Assembly: GCF_900101615.1 (NCBI RefSeq)
Contig: NZ_FMZX01000012.1
Location: forward strand, 62,001 to 126,000
Length of the DNA: 64,000 bases
From: Belnapia rosea
GTDB taxonomy: Bacteria; Pseudomonadota; Alphaproteobacteria; Acetobacterales; Acetobacteraceae
Direction of reading: 5' to 3'
Part shown: piece by piece, positions 34,817 through 44,292 of the stretch
How the letters are laid out: each line of letters opens with the position of its first letter
How positions within the stretch are numbered: the stretch's first letter is position 1
The notes under the pieces: generated by a model
The model's input: only the letters and a program-made list of their open reading frames with translations
What the model was told of the DNA's origin: nothing
Databases searched by the model: none
Position numbers and translations under genes: made by a program

Positions 34817-36196
34817 ATGCTGACCCCAACCAACTCCCCCATCGTCGCCGCCTATATGGCGAAGACCCCACGTTCCGCCGCGCTGCATGCCGAGGCCTCG
34901 GCGCATCTGCCGAGCGGCATCGCCCATGACAGCCGCTATACCGACCCCTACCCGGTCTATGTCGCCCGCGCCGCCGGACCACGGAAATGGGACATGGACG
35001 GCAACGGGCTGATCGACTTCTACGGCGGCCATGGCGCGCTGCTGCTCGGCCATTGCAATCCGGCGGTGACCGAGGCGGCGCAGCGGCAGCTCGGCCTCGG
35101 GACGCATTTCGGCGCCTGCCATGCGCTGGAGCTGGGCTGGAGCCGGCTGGTCACGCAGATGGTGCCCTGTGCGGAACGGGTGCGCTTCACCTCCTCCGGC
35201 ACCGAGGCGACGCATATGGCGCTGCGCCTCGCCCGCGCCTTCACCGGGCGGCGGAAGGTGATCCGCTTCCAGCGGCATTTCCATGGCTGGCACGACCACA
35301 TGGCCTTCGGCGTCGACAATCATTTCGATGGCACCCCCTCCCCCGGCGTGCTCCCGGAACTCGCCGCCGAGGTGGTGCTGGTGCCGCCGAACGACCTCGA
35401 GGCGGTGACGCGTGCCTTCGAGGGCGACCCGGACATCGCTGCGGTGATCCTGGAGCCGACCGGCGCCTCCACCGGCATGATCCCGACCGGCGCCGCCTTC
35501 CTGCGCGGCCTGCGCAATACGGTCACCGCCCATGGCGCCGTGCTGATCTTCGACGAGGTCGTCACCGGCTTCCGCGTCTCGCCCGGCGGGGCGCAGCAGG
35601 CGCTCGGCGTCACGCCCGACCTCTGCACGCTGGCGAAGGTCGTCGCCGGCGGGCTGCCGGGCGGCGCGGTCGCCGGGCGGAAGGAGATCCTCGACTGGAT
35701 CGACTTCGACGTCTCCGCCGCCAAGGGCCGGGAGAAGATCAAGCACCAGGGCACCTACAATGCCAACCCCGTCTCCGCGGCCGCAGGCATCGAGGCGCTG
35801 ACCCAGATCCGCGACGGCGATGCCTGCGCCCGCGCCACCGCCGCCGCCACCGCGCTGCGCGCCGCCTTCAACCGCGTGCTGGCCGAGGAGGGCATCCCCT
35901 GGTCAGTCTATGGCGAGCATTCGGTGCTGCATTTCTTCACCAACCCCGATGGGCTGGCGATCGACCCCGAAGCCTGGGACGCCAATACCCAGCCGGTCGG
36001 TGTCTTCAAGACGGATCCGCGCAAGACGATGCTTGCGAAGCTCTACCTGTCGCTGGTGGTGAGTGGGCTGGACCCGAAGGGGCCACGTGGCGTGATCCTC
36101 TCGGCAACGCATGGCGAGGCAGAGATCGCGGAGGCGGCCGATGGCTGGCGCCGCGCCTTGCGGATGCTGAAGGAGGAAGGCGAGTTGCGGCCTTGA
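34817..36196 (+). CDS. Class III aminotransferase (glutamate-1-semialdehyde-aminomutase type)
   Basis: A 459-residue PLP enzyme. Ser127-Gly128-Thr129 (FTSSGTEAT) binds the phosphate, Asp246 (IFDEVVTGFR) pairs with the pyridine nitrogen, and Lys274 (TLAKVVAGGLPGG) is the Schiff-base lysine. The architecture is that of class III aminotransferases and glutamate-1-semialdehyde 2,1-aminomutase. The non-housekeeping neighbourhood suggests a catabolic aminotransferase. The ATG at 34817 is the first reasonable start. It converges on the CoA-transferase operon. Confidence 0.9.
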   Translation: MLTPTNSPIVAAYMAKTPRSAALHAEASAHLPSGIAHDSRYTDPYPVYVARAAGPRKWDMDGNGLIDFYGGHGALLLGHCNPAVTEAAQRQLGLGTHFGACHALELGWSRLVTQMVPCAERVRFTSSGTEATHMALRLARAFTGRRKVIRFQRHFHGWHDHMAFGVDNHFDGTPSPGVLPELAAEVVLVPPNDLEAVTRAFEGDPDIAAVILEPTGASTGMIPTGAAFLRGLRNTVTAHGAVLIFDEVVTGFRVSPGGAQQALGVTPDLCTLAKVVAGGLPGGAVAGRKEILDWIDFDVSAAKGREKIKHQGTYNANPVSAAAGIEALTQIRDGDACARATAAATALRAAFNRVLAEEGIPWSVYGEHSVLHFFTNPDGLAIDPEAWDANTQPVGVFKTDPRKTMLAKLYLSLVVSGLDPKGPRGVILSATHGEAEIAEAADGWRRALRMLKEEGELRP

Positions 36197-36265
36197 GCGC
36201 CTGCAGCCGCACTCTCCGGGACGGCGCCTTCGCGATGGTGACAATGGGCCGGGTCGGCGATTGAG

Positions 36266-37471
36266 CTACCCGGCGTTGGCGCGAATGGCCCCGCTCTCCA
36301 GCAGCGCCGCGATCTCCGGCTCGGAATAGCCGGCCTCACACAGGATGGTCGCGCTGTGCTCGCCGAGGCGCGGTGCCGGGGCGCGGTCACCGGTCGGGCT
36401 GGCGGAGAAGGTGAATGGCACGGCCATGCGGGTAATGGGGCCTTCGCTCGGATGCTCCTCGCGCCCGAAGAAGCCGGTGGCCAGCAGATGTGGGTCCTCG
36501 AAGATGCTGTCGAGCGTATGGACCGGCATCACCGGCAGATCGGCAGTGGTCAGGAGGTCCATCCATTCGGCGGTGCTGCGCTTGCGGAATTCCTCCGCGA
36601 GCATGGCCAGCACCTCGTCGATATGCCGCGTGCGCGTCGCATGGCTGGCGAAGCGCGGGTCGGTCGAGACCAGGTCGGGCCAGCCGACCGCAGCGCAGAA
36701 GGCGCGCCACTGGCGGTCGTTGTAGATCATCGTGCAGACATGGCCGTCGCGCGTGCGATAGGGGCGGCGGTCGGGCGAGAGCAGCCGTCCGTAGCCACCG
36801 GCATCGAGGGGCGGATCGAAGGTCTTGCCGCCTAGATGGTCGCCGAGGACGAAGTTCAGCATCGTCTCGAACATCGGCACCTCGACAAGCTGCCCCTCGC
36901 CGGCCCGCTCGCGGTGGACGAGCGCCGCATTGATCACCCCGACCGCGGCGAGGCCGGTGATCCGGTCCGCCATGGCGAGCGGCGCGTAGCGCGGCGTGCC
37001 GTCGCCGGTGCGGGCCTGCAGATGGGCAATGCCGGAGGCGCCCTGCATCAGGTCGTCATAGGCCGGGCGCGGCGCATAGGGGCCGCCCTGGCCGTAGCCG
37101 AGCACGGCGGCATAGACCAGGCGCGGATTCACCGCCCGCAGCGCCGGGTAGTCGAGGCCGAGCCGCGCCATCGCCGCCGGGCGGATATTGGTCACCAGCA
37201 CATCGGCCGCCTCGGCCAGCCGCAGCAGCACGCCCCGGGCCTCCGGCCGCTTCAGGTCGAGCGCGATGCTGCGCTTGCCGCGGTTGATGGTGAGGAACAT
37301 GCCCCCCATGCCGGGGCTGCGGCCGGGGCCGATGAGGCGCACCATGTCGCCCTCCGGCGCCTCCACCTTAGTGACCTCGGCGCCCATCTCGGCCAGGAGC
37401 TGGGTGCAATAGGGACCGACCAGGACGGTGGTGAGATCGAGAACGCGGATGCCCGCGAGTGGTCCGGGCAT
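36266..37471 (-). CDS. CaiB/BaiF class III CoA-transferase (second copy)
   Basis: A 401-residue CoA-transferase with the family opening GIRVLDLTTVLVGPYCTQLLAEMGAEVTKVE, RGKRSIALDLK, and the catalytic-aspartate region PAYDDLMQGASGIAHL. It belongs to a different lineage from the copy at 3537-4727 (few shared residues outside motifs). It is 21 bases downstream of a pair of ACMSD-type amidohydrolases and probably in their operon, so it likely activates or swaps CoA on a product of those enzymes. Confidence 0.9.
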   Translation of the reverse strand: MPGPLAGIRVLDLTTVLVGPYCTQLLAEMGAEVTKVEAPEGDMVRLIGPGRSPGMGGMFLTINRGKRSIALDLKRPEARGVLLRLAEAADVLVTNIRPAAMARLGLDYPALRAVNPRLVYAAVLGYGQGGPYAPRPAYDDLMQGASGIAHLQARTGDGTPRYAPLAMADRITGLAAVGVINAALVHRERAGEGQLVEVPMFETMLNFVLGDHLGGKTFDPPLDAGGYGRLLSPDRRPYRTRDGHVCTMIYNDRQWRAFCAAVGWPDLVSTDPRFASHATRTRHIDEVLAMLAEEFRKRSTAEWMDLLTTADLPVMPVHTLDSIFEDPHLLATGFFGREEHPSEGPITRMAVPFTFSASPTGDRAPAPRLGEHSATILCEAGYSEPEIAALLESGAIRANAG

Positions 37472-37492
37472 GCCGCCAGGTCCTTCCTTGCT

Positions 37493-38599
37493 TCAGCCCA
37501 AGCGGTACACCGCACGGGCATTGTCGGCCAGGATCATCCGGCGCTCCGCCTCGCTCATCTGCAGCTTGAAGGCGTAGCGTGGGTCATCGCTGTCCCAATG
37601 CGGATAATCGGTGGCGAAGAGCAGCCGGTCCCAGCCGATCCAATCAATGACCTGGCGCAGATGCTCCGGGCGCTCCGGCTCCTCGACCGGCTGGGTGGTG
37701 AACCAGAGATGGGATTTCAGATACTCGGATGGCTTGCGGCGCAGATGCGGCACCTCCGACCGGAGGCTCCGCCACAGGCCATCCATCCGCCAGCCCAGCG
37801 AGGGCACCCAGCCGAAACCACCCTCGATGATCACGACCTTGAGCCGCGGGAAACGGTCGAACACGCCTTCGAGGATGAAGCTGGCGCAGAGCGCCGCCAT
37901 GCTCATGGCGACCGCCTGGTGTTCCTCGAAATAGAAGCTCGGCCAGCCGCCGCCCGTCACGCTGTGGCCGCTGGTGCCGAGGCTGTGCAGGCCGAGCGGC
38001 AGGCCATGATGCTCGGCAGCCTCGTAGATGGGCCAGTAGCGCTGGCGGCCGAGCGGCTCGAGCGCACGGCTCACCATGGCGATCTGGACGAAATCGGGTT
38101 GGCCGGCCCAGCGCTCGATCTCCCGCACCGAGGCGGCGGCATCCTCGCCGGGGATGGCGATGGTGGCCTTCAGCCGAGGCTCCCGCGAGGTCCAGTCCTC
38201 GCGCATCCAGTCATTGACGGCGCTGCTCAGCGCGGCCGCGAAGCCGGGATTGCGCTCGTCCATGCCGCGCGCCGCCAACGGCTGCAGCATGCCGTATTCG
38301 ATATCGAGCGGGTCGAGATGCTGGCTCCGCATGAAATCAAGGTCGGAGCCGGGCGGCCCGCCGCCCGGTGGCCAGGAATCGTAGCGCGACAGCGCCGGCG
38401 TCGCCTTTGGATAGGGATGCGTGGTGGCGAAGGGCTGGCGCAGGCGGACACCGTATTCCTGCCGGTGGCGGCGCCACCGGTCCGGCAACCAGCGATCGAG
38501 CACCGCCAGGTCGCGCGGCGCCGGATGGATGTCGCCATCGACGAGGCGGAGGCGGGACCCGGACGGCGCCTCGGGCCGGGGCTGCGTGGTCGTGCTCAT
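37493..38599 (-). CDS. ACMSD-type amidohydrolase 1
   Basis: A 368-residue amidohydrolase-2 family protein. An N-terminal Asp-x-His motif (VDGDIHPAP) replaces the usual His-x-His. Other family parts are EIERWAGQPDFVQIAM, PIYEAAEHHGLPLGLH, a core GVFDRFPRLKVVIIEGGFGWVPSL and a C-terminal LLFATDYPHWDSDDP with the catalytic Asp. Relatives decarboxylate or hydrolyse aromatic or enol acids. Its start overlaps the stop of the preceding gene (ATGA at 38596-38599), so both are made together. ATG 38599 is chosen by homology. Confidence 0.87.
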   Translation of the reverse strand: MSTTTQPRPEAPSGSRLRLVDGDIHPAPRDLAVLDRWLPDRWRRHRQEYGVRLRQPFATTHPYPKATPALSRYDSWPPGGGPPGSDLDFMRSQHLDPLDIEYGMLQPLAARGMDERNPGFAAALSSAVNDWMREDWTSREPRLKATIAIPGEDAAASVREIERWAGQPDFVQIAMVSRALEPLGRQRYWPIYEAAEHHGLPLGLHSLGTSGHSVTGGGWPSFYFEEHQAVAMSMAALCASFILEGVFDRFPRLKVVIIEGGFGWVPSLGWRMDGLWRSLRSEVPHLRRKPSEYLKSHLWFTTQPVEEPERPEHLRQVIDWIGWDRLLFATDYPHWDSDDPRYAFKLQMSEAERRMILADNARAVYRLG

Positions 38600-39654
38600 G
38601 GGCTCGCCTCCTCCAGCCGTGGATAGATCGCCAGCGCGTTGTCCCGCAGCACCCGTCCGTGCAACCGGCTCGGCAGACCGGGTGGCAGCGCCGCCTCGCC
38701 CTCGAAACGGGCATGGGGGTAGTCGGTGGCGAAAAGGAGAAGCTCGTCGCAGTCGATCATCTCGAGCAGCGCCTCCATCCCGACCGGATCCTCGGGCGCG
38801 TCGCCGGGCTGGATGGAGATGCGGATGCTCTCGCGCAGTATCCGGGCCGGCGACCGGTCGACCCAGGGGATCTCCTGCCGCATCGCCCGCCACATCTTCA
38901 CGCTGCGCCACAGGAAGTTCGGCACCCAGCCGAATCCGCTCTCCAGCAGCACGACTTTCAGGCCCGGGTATTTGGTGAAGGCGCCCTCGGCGATCAGGCT
39001 GAGCAACTGGCTCTGGAAGGTCTGGGCGAAGGTCGTGTGGTCCTCGATCAGGTAGGTCGGCCAGCCATTGGCCGTCGGTGCATGCCGATTGGCGTTGCCG
39101 GCATGAAGCGCGATGGGCAGGCCGTGCCGCTCGGCGGCGGCCAGGATCGGCCAGTTCACCCGCCGGCCAAGCAGCGTCTCCGCCCCGCCGAACAGCAGCA
39201 CATGGACGAAGCGTGGGTCCGCCGCACGGCGCTCGATCTCCTCGACCGCCAGCACCGGATCCTCGACCGGCACCAGGATGCCGGCGCGAAGCCGAGGCTC
39301 ATTGTCCAACCACTCAGCCGCCATCCAGTCATTGGCGGCCCGGCAGAGGACCGCGGCGAGATCGGCATTGTGCAGGGCCGGGGCGCCGAAAAGCGGGTTG
39401 CAGATGCCGATGCTGGTTCCGAAAGGCTCGAGCGCCTCGCGCCGCACCGCCTCCACCGTGGCCCCGGCGAGGCCGTCCCCATGGCGCCAATCCGCCCGTG
39501 CGGTCAGTGGTGCGCCACGCGGGTAGAGGGCGAAGTCCAGCTCGTCGATGCCACGGCTGGCGATCACCTCCCGCCAGAAGGGCTCGAGATAGGGCAGCAA
39601 GGCGCGGCAGCCCGGTAGTGCCGGGTGCAGGTCGACATCGATGGCCCCTCCCAT
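38596..39654 (-). CDS. ACMSD-type amidohydrolase 2
   Basis: A 352-residue paralogue of the next gene. It opens with GGAIDVDLHPALPG (again Asp-x-His), and shares IERRAADPRFVHVLL, LPIALHAGN, EGAFTKYPGLKVVLLESGFGWVPNFLWR and LLLFATDYPHARFEGE. ATGs at 39660 and 39672 are alternatives; I prefer 39654 because GGGAGG lies at proper spacing. It is the first gene of a three-gene operon (two amidohydrolases then a CoA-transferase). Tandem paralogues suggest a heteromer or two consecutive steps. Confidence 0.85.
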   Translation of the reverse strand: MGGAIDVDLHPALPGCRALLPYLEPFWREVIASRGIDELDFALYPRGAPLTARADWRHGDGLAGATVEAVRREALEPFGTSIGICNPLFGAPALHNADLAAVLCRAANDWMAAEWLDNEPRLRAGILVPVEDPVLAVEEIERRAADPRFVHVLLFGGAETLLGRRVNWPILAAAERHGLPIALHAGNANRHAPTANGWPTYLIEDHTTFAQTFQSQLLSLIAEGAFTKYPGLKVVLLESGFGWVPNFLWRSVKMWRAMRQEIPWVDRSPARILRESIRISIQPGDAPEDPVGMEALLEMIDCDELLLFATDYPHARFEGEAALPPGLPSRLHGRVLRDNALAIYPRLEEASP

Positions 39655-39810
39655 GCCCATCCTCCCGCCCATTGCCTCGGGCTTTCCGATGATGCTGGAC
39701 CTCGGCCTCGCTGTCGGTCAACCGCCGTATCGGGACCTGAAAGAGCTGGTTAACCACATTGCGGCATGTCTCGCCCGGCGCGATTGGCGCTCAGGAACGG
39801 TGACCCGACC

Positions 39811-40026
39811 ATGCCGACACTCATTGAGGCGACCCTGCCAACCTCCGGCCCCGAGGCGCCTCGCCGCCTGCTGATGATCCTTGGGCCGCTTGGCCTCGCA
39901 GCCCTGATGCTGCCGGCCGAGATCGGCATGGCGCTGGCGCTGATCGCCTCCCTGGCCTTCGGCATGGGCCTCGCCGGGCTTCGCCGCCATGGGGCCCTCG
40001 GCCTCCCCGATGCCATCGAGGACTGA
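39811..40026 (+). CDS. Putative small membrane protein
   Basis: A 71-residue unrecognised protein. Residues about 21-53 are strongly hydrophobic (LLMILGPLGLAALMLPAEIGMALALIASLAFGMGLAGL), enough for one or two membrane helices, and the ends are charged. The ATG at 39811 has a weak GGAACGG site; an upstream in-frame start at 39766 exists. No conserved motif. It lies alone between two minus-strand genes. Confidence 0.45.
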   Translation: MPTLIEATLPTSGPEAPRRLLMILGPLGLAALMLPAEIGMALALIASLAFGMGLAGLRRHGALGLPDAIED

Positions 40027-40130
40027 CCCTCTCGCTATCCTCGTTGCTCCGCACCGCGTAGCCGCGATGCGAAGCCCGGGCCATACTTGGCCTCGGCACC
40101 GCCATCCCGGTGGATGGCGGGTGTCCCCGG

Positions 40131-41513
40131 TCAGCCGGTGCCGCCAGCCCCGGCCAATTTACTGCCCCCCTGCCCCGTCGCCGCCCGCAGCCTGGGAAGC
40201 AGCACGATCATGGCGACGAAGAGGCTGAGCCAGAGCAGCCGTGCCTGGTAACGGTCGGCCGGGCCCGAAAGTCCACCGGTGATCGCCGCATTGCCGATCA
40301 GCGCTGCCAGCAGGAGGGCGACGAGGCCCAGCTCCGACAGGGACCAGCGGCGGCGCAGGCCGATCGCCACCAAGCCGAGGCAGAAGATGGCGAGGTGCAG
40401 TGGCGTCAACCCGTGGACGAAGGCATAGAGCTCGCCCATCTGTTGGCGGGAGGCGAGATAGGCCTCGTGTTCGCTCGGGAAGTAGCGGGCGATAATCGGC
40501 TCCGGCCCCGGCTGGCTGCGCCAAGGCTCCAGCCCGTCGCCGCTCGCCATGGTGACCAGCTGGTGCAGCGTGTTCCGCATCGCGTCAAGCAGGACGCCAC
40601 CCGGATTCTCGGCCAGGACGCCACGGACGATGGCCTTGGCCTCGGGCGCCCAGGCCTTCGGCCCGCCAAGCTCGGTATAGAGCGGGCCGGTCAGGGTCCA
40701 GAGGAAGAGGTTATGCTCGGTTCCGGTCCCGATTTGGTCCCGCACAGCGCAGATCCTGTAGCCGATATCCGGGCAGTGGCGGTCGAGATAGGCGCGGCCC
40801 GTATCGTCGAAGATCAGCCGGGTGGCCAGGAAGACGGAGCCGAATGGCGAGATCGACAGCGCCCGATGCGCCACGCCGTTGATGGCGATCAGCGCCATGA
40901 CCGCCAGCGCCGTGGGCGCCAGCATGCGGCCAAGGCCCCGCAGCGCCGGCACCGGCCCGCGGCGCAGGCCGATCAGCAGTGTCGCCAAGCCAGCCAGGCC
41001 AATCGCCAGCGGCACATGACTTTGATGCACGACGACGGCCAGGCTCGAGAGCAGCAGCAGATAGATTCTCTCACGCCGGGACAAGGCCCCCCACTGGAAG
41101 GCCAGCAGCCAGATGCAGAGCACCACGACGCCGGTGAAGAGGTCCGGCATGATCTGCGTAGTGACGAAGGGCAGGCCGCTCAGCATTGCCAGGGCCGCGG
41201 AGGTCACCACCAATGGCACCGGGCCGGGCTGCCGCTGCACCCGCAGCACCAAATGCAGGAGGTGCGCCATGATCAGCCCCTGACCGATCACCACCGGCCA
41301 GAGCGAGAGCCGCCAATGCAGCCCATGAATGAAAAGGCTGTAAAAGGGTGGCCGGTCCCAACCGGCATAGCCTATCAGCGCCTGGCCAAGATAGGTGCCG
41401 GTATCCGCAAAGACCAGCGGATAGCCGTTCCAGAGCGCTGGCCAGATCAGCAACAGGGCAGCTAGCCCGATGGCCCAGGGCGGACAGGTCTGGCTGACCG
41501 TACCCTCCGGCAT
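40131..41513 (-). CDS. Polytopic membrane protein, possible GT-C glycosyltransferase
   Basis: A 460-residue protein with about ten to twelve hydrophobic segments. The first loop contains NGYPLVFADTGTYLGQAL, an acidic motif at the place where GT-C glycosyltransferases carry their catalytic Asp/Glu. Larger periplasmic loops (ISPFGSVFLATRLIFDDTGRAYLDRHCPDIGYR and AIVRGVLAENPGGVLL) are present. I infer lipid-linked sugar transfer or a related envelope function, but no family is certain. ATG 41513 has an AAGGA site; ATGs at 41573, 41576 are weaker alternatives. It is divergent from rutB. Confidence 0.7.
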   Translation of the reverse strand: MPEGTVSQTCPPWAIGLAALLLIWPALWNGYPLVFADTGTYLGQALIGYAGWDRPPFYSLFIHGLHWRLSLWPVVIGQGLIMAHLLHLVLRVQRQPGPVPLVVTSAALAMLSGLPFVTTQIMPDLFTGVVVLCIWLLAFQWGALSRRERIYLLLLSSLAVVVHQSHVPLAIGLAGLATLLIGLRRGPVPALRGLGRMLAPTALAVMALIAINGVAHRALSISPFGSVFLATRLIFDDTGRAYLDRHCPDIGYRICAVRDQIGTGTEHNLFLWTLTGPLYTELGGPKAWAPEAKAIVRGVLAENPGGVLLDAMRNTLHQLVTMASGDGLEPWRSQPGPEPIIARYFPSEHEAYLASRQQMGELYAFVHGLTPLHLAIFCLGLVAIGLRRRWSLSELGLVALLLAALIGNAAITGGLSGPADRYQARLLWLSLFVAMIVLLPRLRAATGQGGSKLAGAGGTG

Positions 41514-41725
41514 GATATCCTTGAGCGCCAACGAAACCGTTGGAGGGTTTGGCTGTTGCAATGCGTTCAGCATCATCAGTGCGCTCTGGAAGGTGGCGAT
41601 TTCCCAGGTAGTCCCGCAACCGGACCGAGTCATTTCCCACTTTGTTGAAAAACAGCAACGTGATGTGTCTTACTGTGGCACGGTATATGCTAGGCCTGAG
41701 CAATCCCCATTCGAGGAGTTGTTCC

Positions 41726-42409
41726 ATGTCCCGGACCGTCCAACTCGCAGCCCGACCGGAGCCCATCAGGGTCGTGCCCGAGGAGACGGCGCTGATCGTC
41801 GTTGACATGCAGAACGCCTATCTCTCGCCTGGCGGCTACATCAACCTTGTGGGATTCGATGTCAGTGGTTCCCCGCCCGTCATCGAGGAAACGGCGCAGG
41901 TGGTCGCCGCCTGCCGGGCTGCCGGCATCCCGGTGATCTACTTGCAGAACGGCTTCTCGCCCGATCAGCGGGAGGTTGGCGGCCCTTCGGCGCCTGTTTG
42001 GCACAAGTCCAATGCGCTGAAATTCATGCGGGCGAACGAGGCCTATGCGGGGAAGCTCATCACCCACGGCACCTGGGACCATGCGATCGTCGATCCGCTG
42101 ACGCCGGAGCCGGGCGATCTCGTCGTGCCGAAGTCGCGCTACAGCGGCTTCGCTGGCACAGGGCTCGAGCAGATCCTGGCTTCCCGGCGGATCAGGACGC
42201 TGCTCGTCGCCGGCGTCGCCACCAATGTCTGCGTCGAGAGCACCATCCGGGACGCCTATCACCGGGAATTCTTTCCGGTCATGATCACGGACGCGACCAT
42301 GGCGGCAGGGCCCGGGGCACAGGAAGCCACGGAGTTCAACGTCGAGAAATTCTTCGGGTGGCTGAGCACCGGGGCCGAAGTCAGGGCTGCCCTGCGCAAC
42401 AACCAATAG
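41726..42409 (+). CDS. rutB: RutB-type ureidoacrylate amidohydrolase
   Basis: A 227-residue cysteine hydrolase. The isochorismatase-like catalytic triad is Asp27 (VVDMQNAY), Lys136 (PKSRYSGF) and Cys169 (ATNVCVES). The segments DMQNAYLSPGGYINLVGFDVS, HKSNALKFMR, and EFNVEKFFGWLS match E. coli RutB, with each catalytic residue offset by three, as I remember it. RutB hydrolyses ureidoacrylate and its peroxy form in the Rut pyrimidine pathway. No rutA, rutC, rutD or rutF is in the window, so it may be a stand-alone amidase. The start has a GAGGAG site. A strong bidirectional terminator follows. Confidence 0.85.
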   Translation: MSRTVQLAARPEPIRVVPEETALIVVDMQNAYLSPGGYINLVGFDVSGSPPVIEETAQVVAACRAAGIPVIYLQNGFSPDQREVGGPSAPVWHKSNALKFMRANEAYAGKLITHGTWDHAIVDPLTPEPGDLVVPKSRYSGFAGTGLEQILASRRIRTLLVAGVATNVCVESTIRDAYHREFFPVMITDATMAAGPGAQEATEFNVEKFFGWLSTGAEVRAALRNNQ

Positions 42410-42410
42410 A

Positions 42411-42443
42411 AAAGCCGGGGAGATCAACCTCTCCCCGGCCTTT
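42411..42443. terminator. Bidirectional intrinsic terminator between rutB and pntB
   Basis: GCCGGGGAGA (42414-42423) pairs perfectly with TCTCCCCGGC (42430-42439), with a six-base loop. CCTTT follows on the plus strand, and an A-run (from 42410) precedes, so on the minus strand it ends with TTTTC. It serves convergent rutB and pntB transcripts. Confidence 0.9.
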
Positions 42444-42460
42444 CATCTAGGTCAACAAGA

Positions 42461-43873
42461 TCAGTCGCGCTGGAGAGCCTGCACGATCTCCTGCGTGACC
42501 TTCTTGGCATCGCCGAACAGCATCATGGTGTTTGGGCGGAAGAACAACTCATTGTCGACCCCGGCATAGCCACTTGCCATGCCGCGCTTGATGAAGAAGA
42601 CGGTCTTCGCCCGCTCCACATCGAGGATCGGCATGCCGTAGATCGGGCTGGACTTGTCGGTCTTCGCCGCCGGGTTGGTCACGTCATTGGCGCCGATGAC
42701 GAAGGCCACATCCGCATCGGCGAATTCCGGGTTGATCTCTTCCAGCTCTTTCACGTCCTCATAAGGAACGTTCGCCTCGGCCAGCAGCACGTTCATATGC
42801 CCGGGCATACGGCCCGCAACCGGGTGGATGGCGTATTCCACCTGCGCGCCTTCCTTCTTGAGCAGATCGCCCATCTCCCGCAGCACCTGCTGGGCCTGCG
42901 CCACCGCCATGCCATAGCCGGGCACGACGATGATCTTCTGGGCATTCCTCATGATGTAGGCAGCGTCCTCCGGGCTGCCGGCCTTCACCGGCGCCCGGTC
43001 ACCCGTTGCACCGCCACCGGCCGCCGCACCGCCCGCATCCGTGCCGAAGCCGCCCAGCAGCACGTTGATGATGCTGCGGTTCATGCCCTTACACATGATG
43101 TAGGAGAGGATGGCACCCGAGGCGCCGACCAGCGCGCCGGTCACGATCAGCAGGAGGTTGCTAAGCGTGAAGCCGATGCCCGCCGCTGCCCAACCGGAAT
43201 AGCTGTTCAGCATCGAGACGACGACCGGCATGTCGGCGCCGCCGATCGGGATGATCAGCAGGAAGCCAAGCGCGAAGGCGAGGATGGCGATCAGCCAGAA
43301 CAGCGCCGCGCTGCCCGAGGCAACGAAGCCGATGATCAGCACCACCAGCAGGATGCCGAGGCCGAGGTTCAGCCAGTGCTGACCCTTGAAGGTGATCGGC
43401 GCGCCGGACATCAGCGCCTGCAGCTTGGCGAAGGCGATGACCGAGCCGGAGAAGGTGATGGCACCGATGGCGAGGCCGAGCGACATCTCGACCAGCGAGC
43501 CGCCATGGATCTCACCGGCATGGCCGATGCCGAAGCTCTCCGGCGCGTAGAAGGCGGCTGCCGCGACGAAGACCGCCGATAGGCCGACCAGCGAGTGGAA
43601 GGCGGCAACAAGCTGCGGCAGCGCCGTCATCTGGATGCGGGAGGCGATATAGGCGCCGGCGCCGCCACCGATGGCCAGCGCCAGGATGATCAGCCCGATC
43701 CCGCCCCCGCCCATCCCCGGGCGCAGCAGGGTCGCCACGATGGCGATGCCCATGCCGACCATGCCGAACAGGTTGCCCTGCCGTGAAGTGGTCGGGTGGG
43801 ACAGGCCACGCAGCGCGAGGATGAAGAGGACGGCGGCGACGAGATAGGCGAACGTCGAGAGGGTTGCGGCCAC
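42461..43873 (-). CDS. pntB: NAD(P) transhydrogenase subunit beta
   Basis: A 470-residue inner-membrane subunit of proton-translocating transhydrogenase. About nine helices in the first two-thirds form the channel half (domain II), followed by a C-terminal NADP-binding domain (dIII) of about 180 residues. dIII has IIVVPGYGMAVAQAQ, HPVAGRMPGHMNVLLAEA, VAFVIGANDVTNPA and KRGMASGYAGVDN, the usual NADP-binding segments. Last gene of a three-gene operon; four bases after pntAB. It couples the proton gradient to NADPH supply. Confidence 0.95.
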   Translation of the reverse strand: MAATLSTFAYLVAAVLFILALRGLSHPTTSRQGNLFGMVGMGIAIVATLLRPGMGGGGIGLIILALAIGGGAGAYIASRIQMTALPQLVAAFHSLVGLSAVFVAAAAFYAPESFGIGHAGEIHGGSLVEMSLGLAIGAITFSGSVIAFAKLQALMSGAPITFKGQHWLNLGLGILLVVLIIGFVASGSAALFWLIAILAFALGFLLIIPIGGADMPVVVSMLNSYSGWAAAGIGFTLSNLLLIVTGALVGASGAILSYIMCKGMNRSIINVLLGGFGTDAGGAAAGGGATGDRAPVKAGSPEDAAYIMRNAQKIIVVPGYGMAVAQAQQVLREMGDLLKKEGAQVEYAIHPVAGRMPGHMNVLLAEANVPYEDVKELEEINPEFADADVAFVIGANDVTNPAAKTDKSSPIYGMPILDVERAKTVFFIKRGMASGYAGVDNELFFRPNTMMLFGDAKKVTQEIVQALQRD

Positions 43874-43877
43874 GGTC

Positions 43878-44279
43878 TCAGCCCTTCTTCTTCGACTGGA
43901 ACATGGCCAGCATCCGGCGCGTCACGATGAAGCCGCCGAAGATATTCACCGCGGCCAGCGCGGCAGCCAGGAAGCCGAAGACCTGCGCCGCCAGGCTCTC
44001 ACCGAGCCCGGTCGCCAGGATGGCGCCGACGACGATCACCGAGGAGATGGCATTGGTGACGCCCATCAGCGGGCTGTGCAGCGCCGGCGTCACGTTCCAC
44101 ACAACGTAATAACCAACGAAGCAGGCCAGCAGGAAGATCGTCAGCAGGAAGAGGAAGGGATCGGCCGCCGCGGCCACGGGCGCGACATGGGTCTCGGCCA
44201 TGGCGCGAGCCTGCTGGGCCAGTTCCAGGGCGCGCTGCGCCGTGGCGCTGGCCTGGTTGGCCAGGTCAGTGGGATTCAT
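43878..44279 (-). CDS. pntAB: NAD(P) transhydrogenase subunit alpha part 2
   Basis: A 133-residue membrane part of the alpha subunit, encoded separately. An N-terminal hydrophilic helix is followed by about four hydrophobic helices, including [20 protein letters not shown] and [20 protein letters not shown], the typical domain IIa segment. Its separate coding from pntAA is usual in alphaproteobacteria; in E. coli the two parts are one protein. Confidence 0.93.
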   Translation of the reverse strand: MNPTDLANQASATAQRALELAQQARAMAETHVAPVAAAADPFLFLLTIFLLACFVGYYVVWNVTPALHSPLMGVTNAISSVIVVGAILATGLGESLAAQVFGFLAAALAAVNIFGGFIVTRRMLAMFQSKKKG

Positions 44280-44292
44280 CGCTCTGGTCTCC

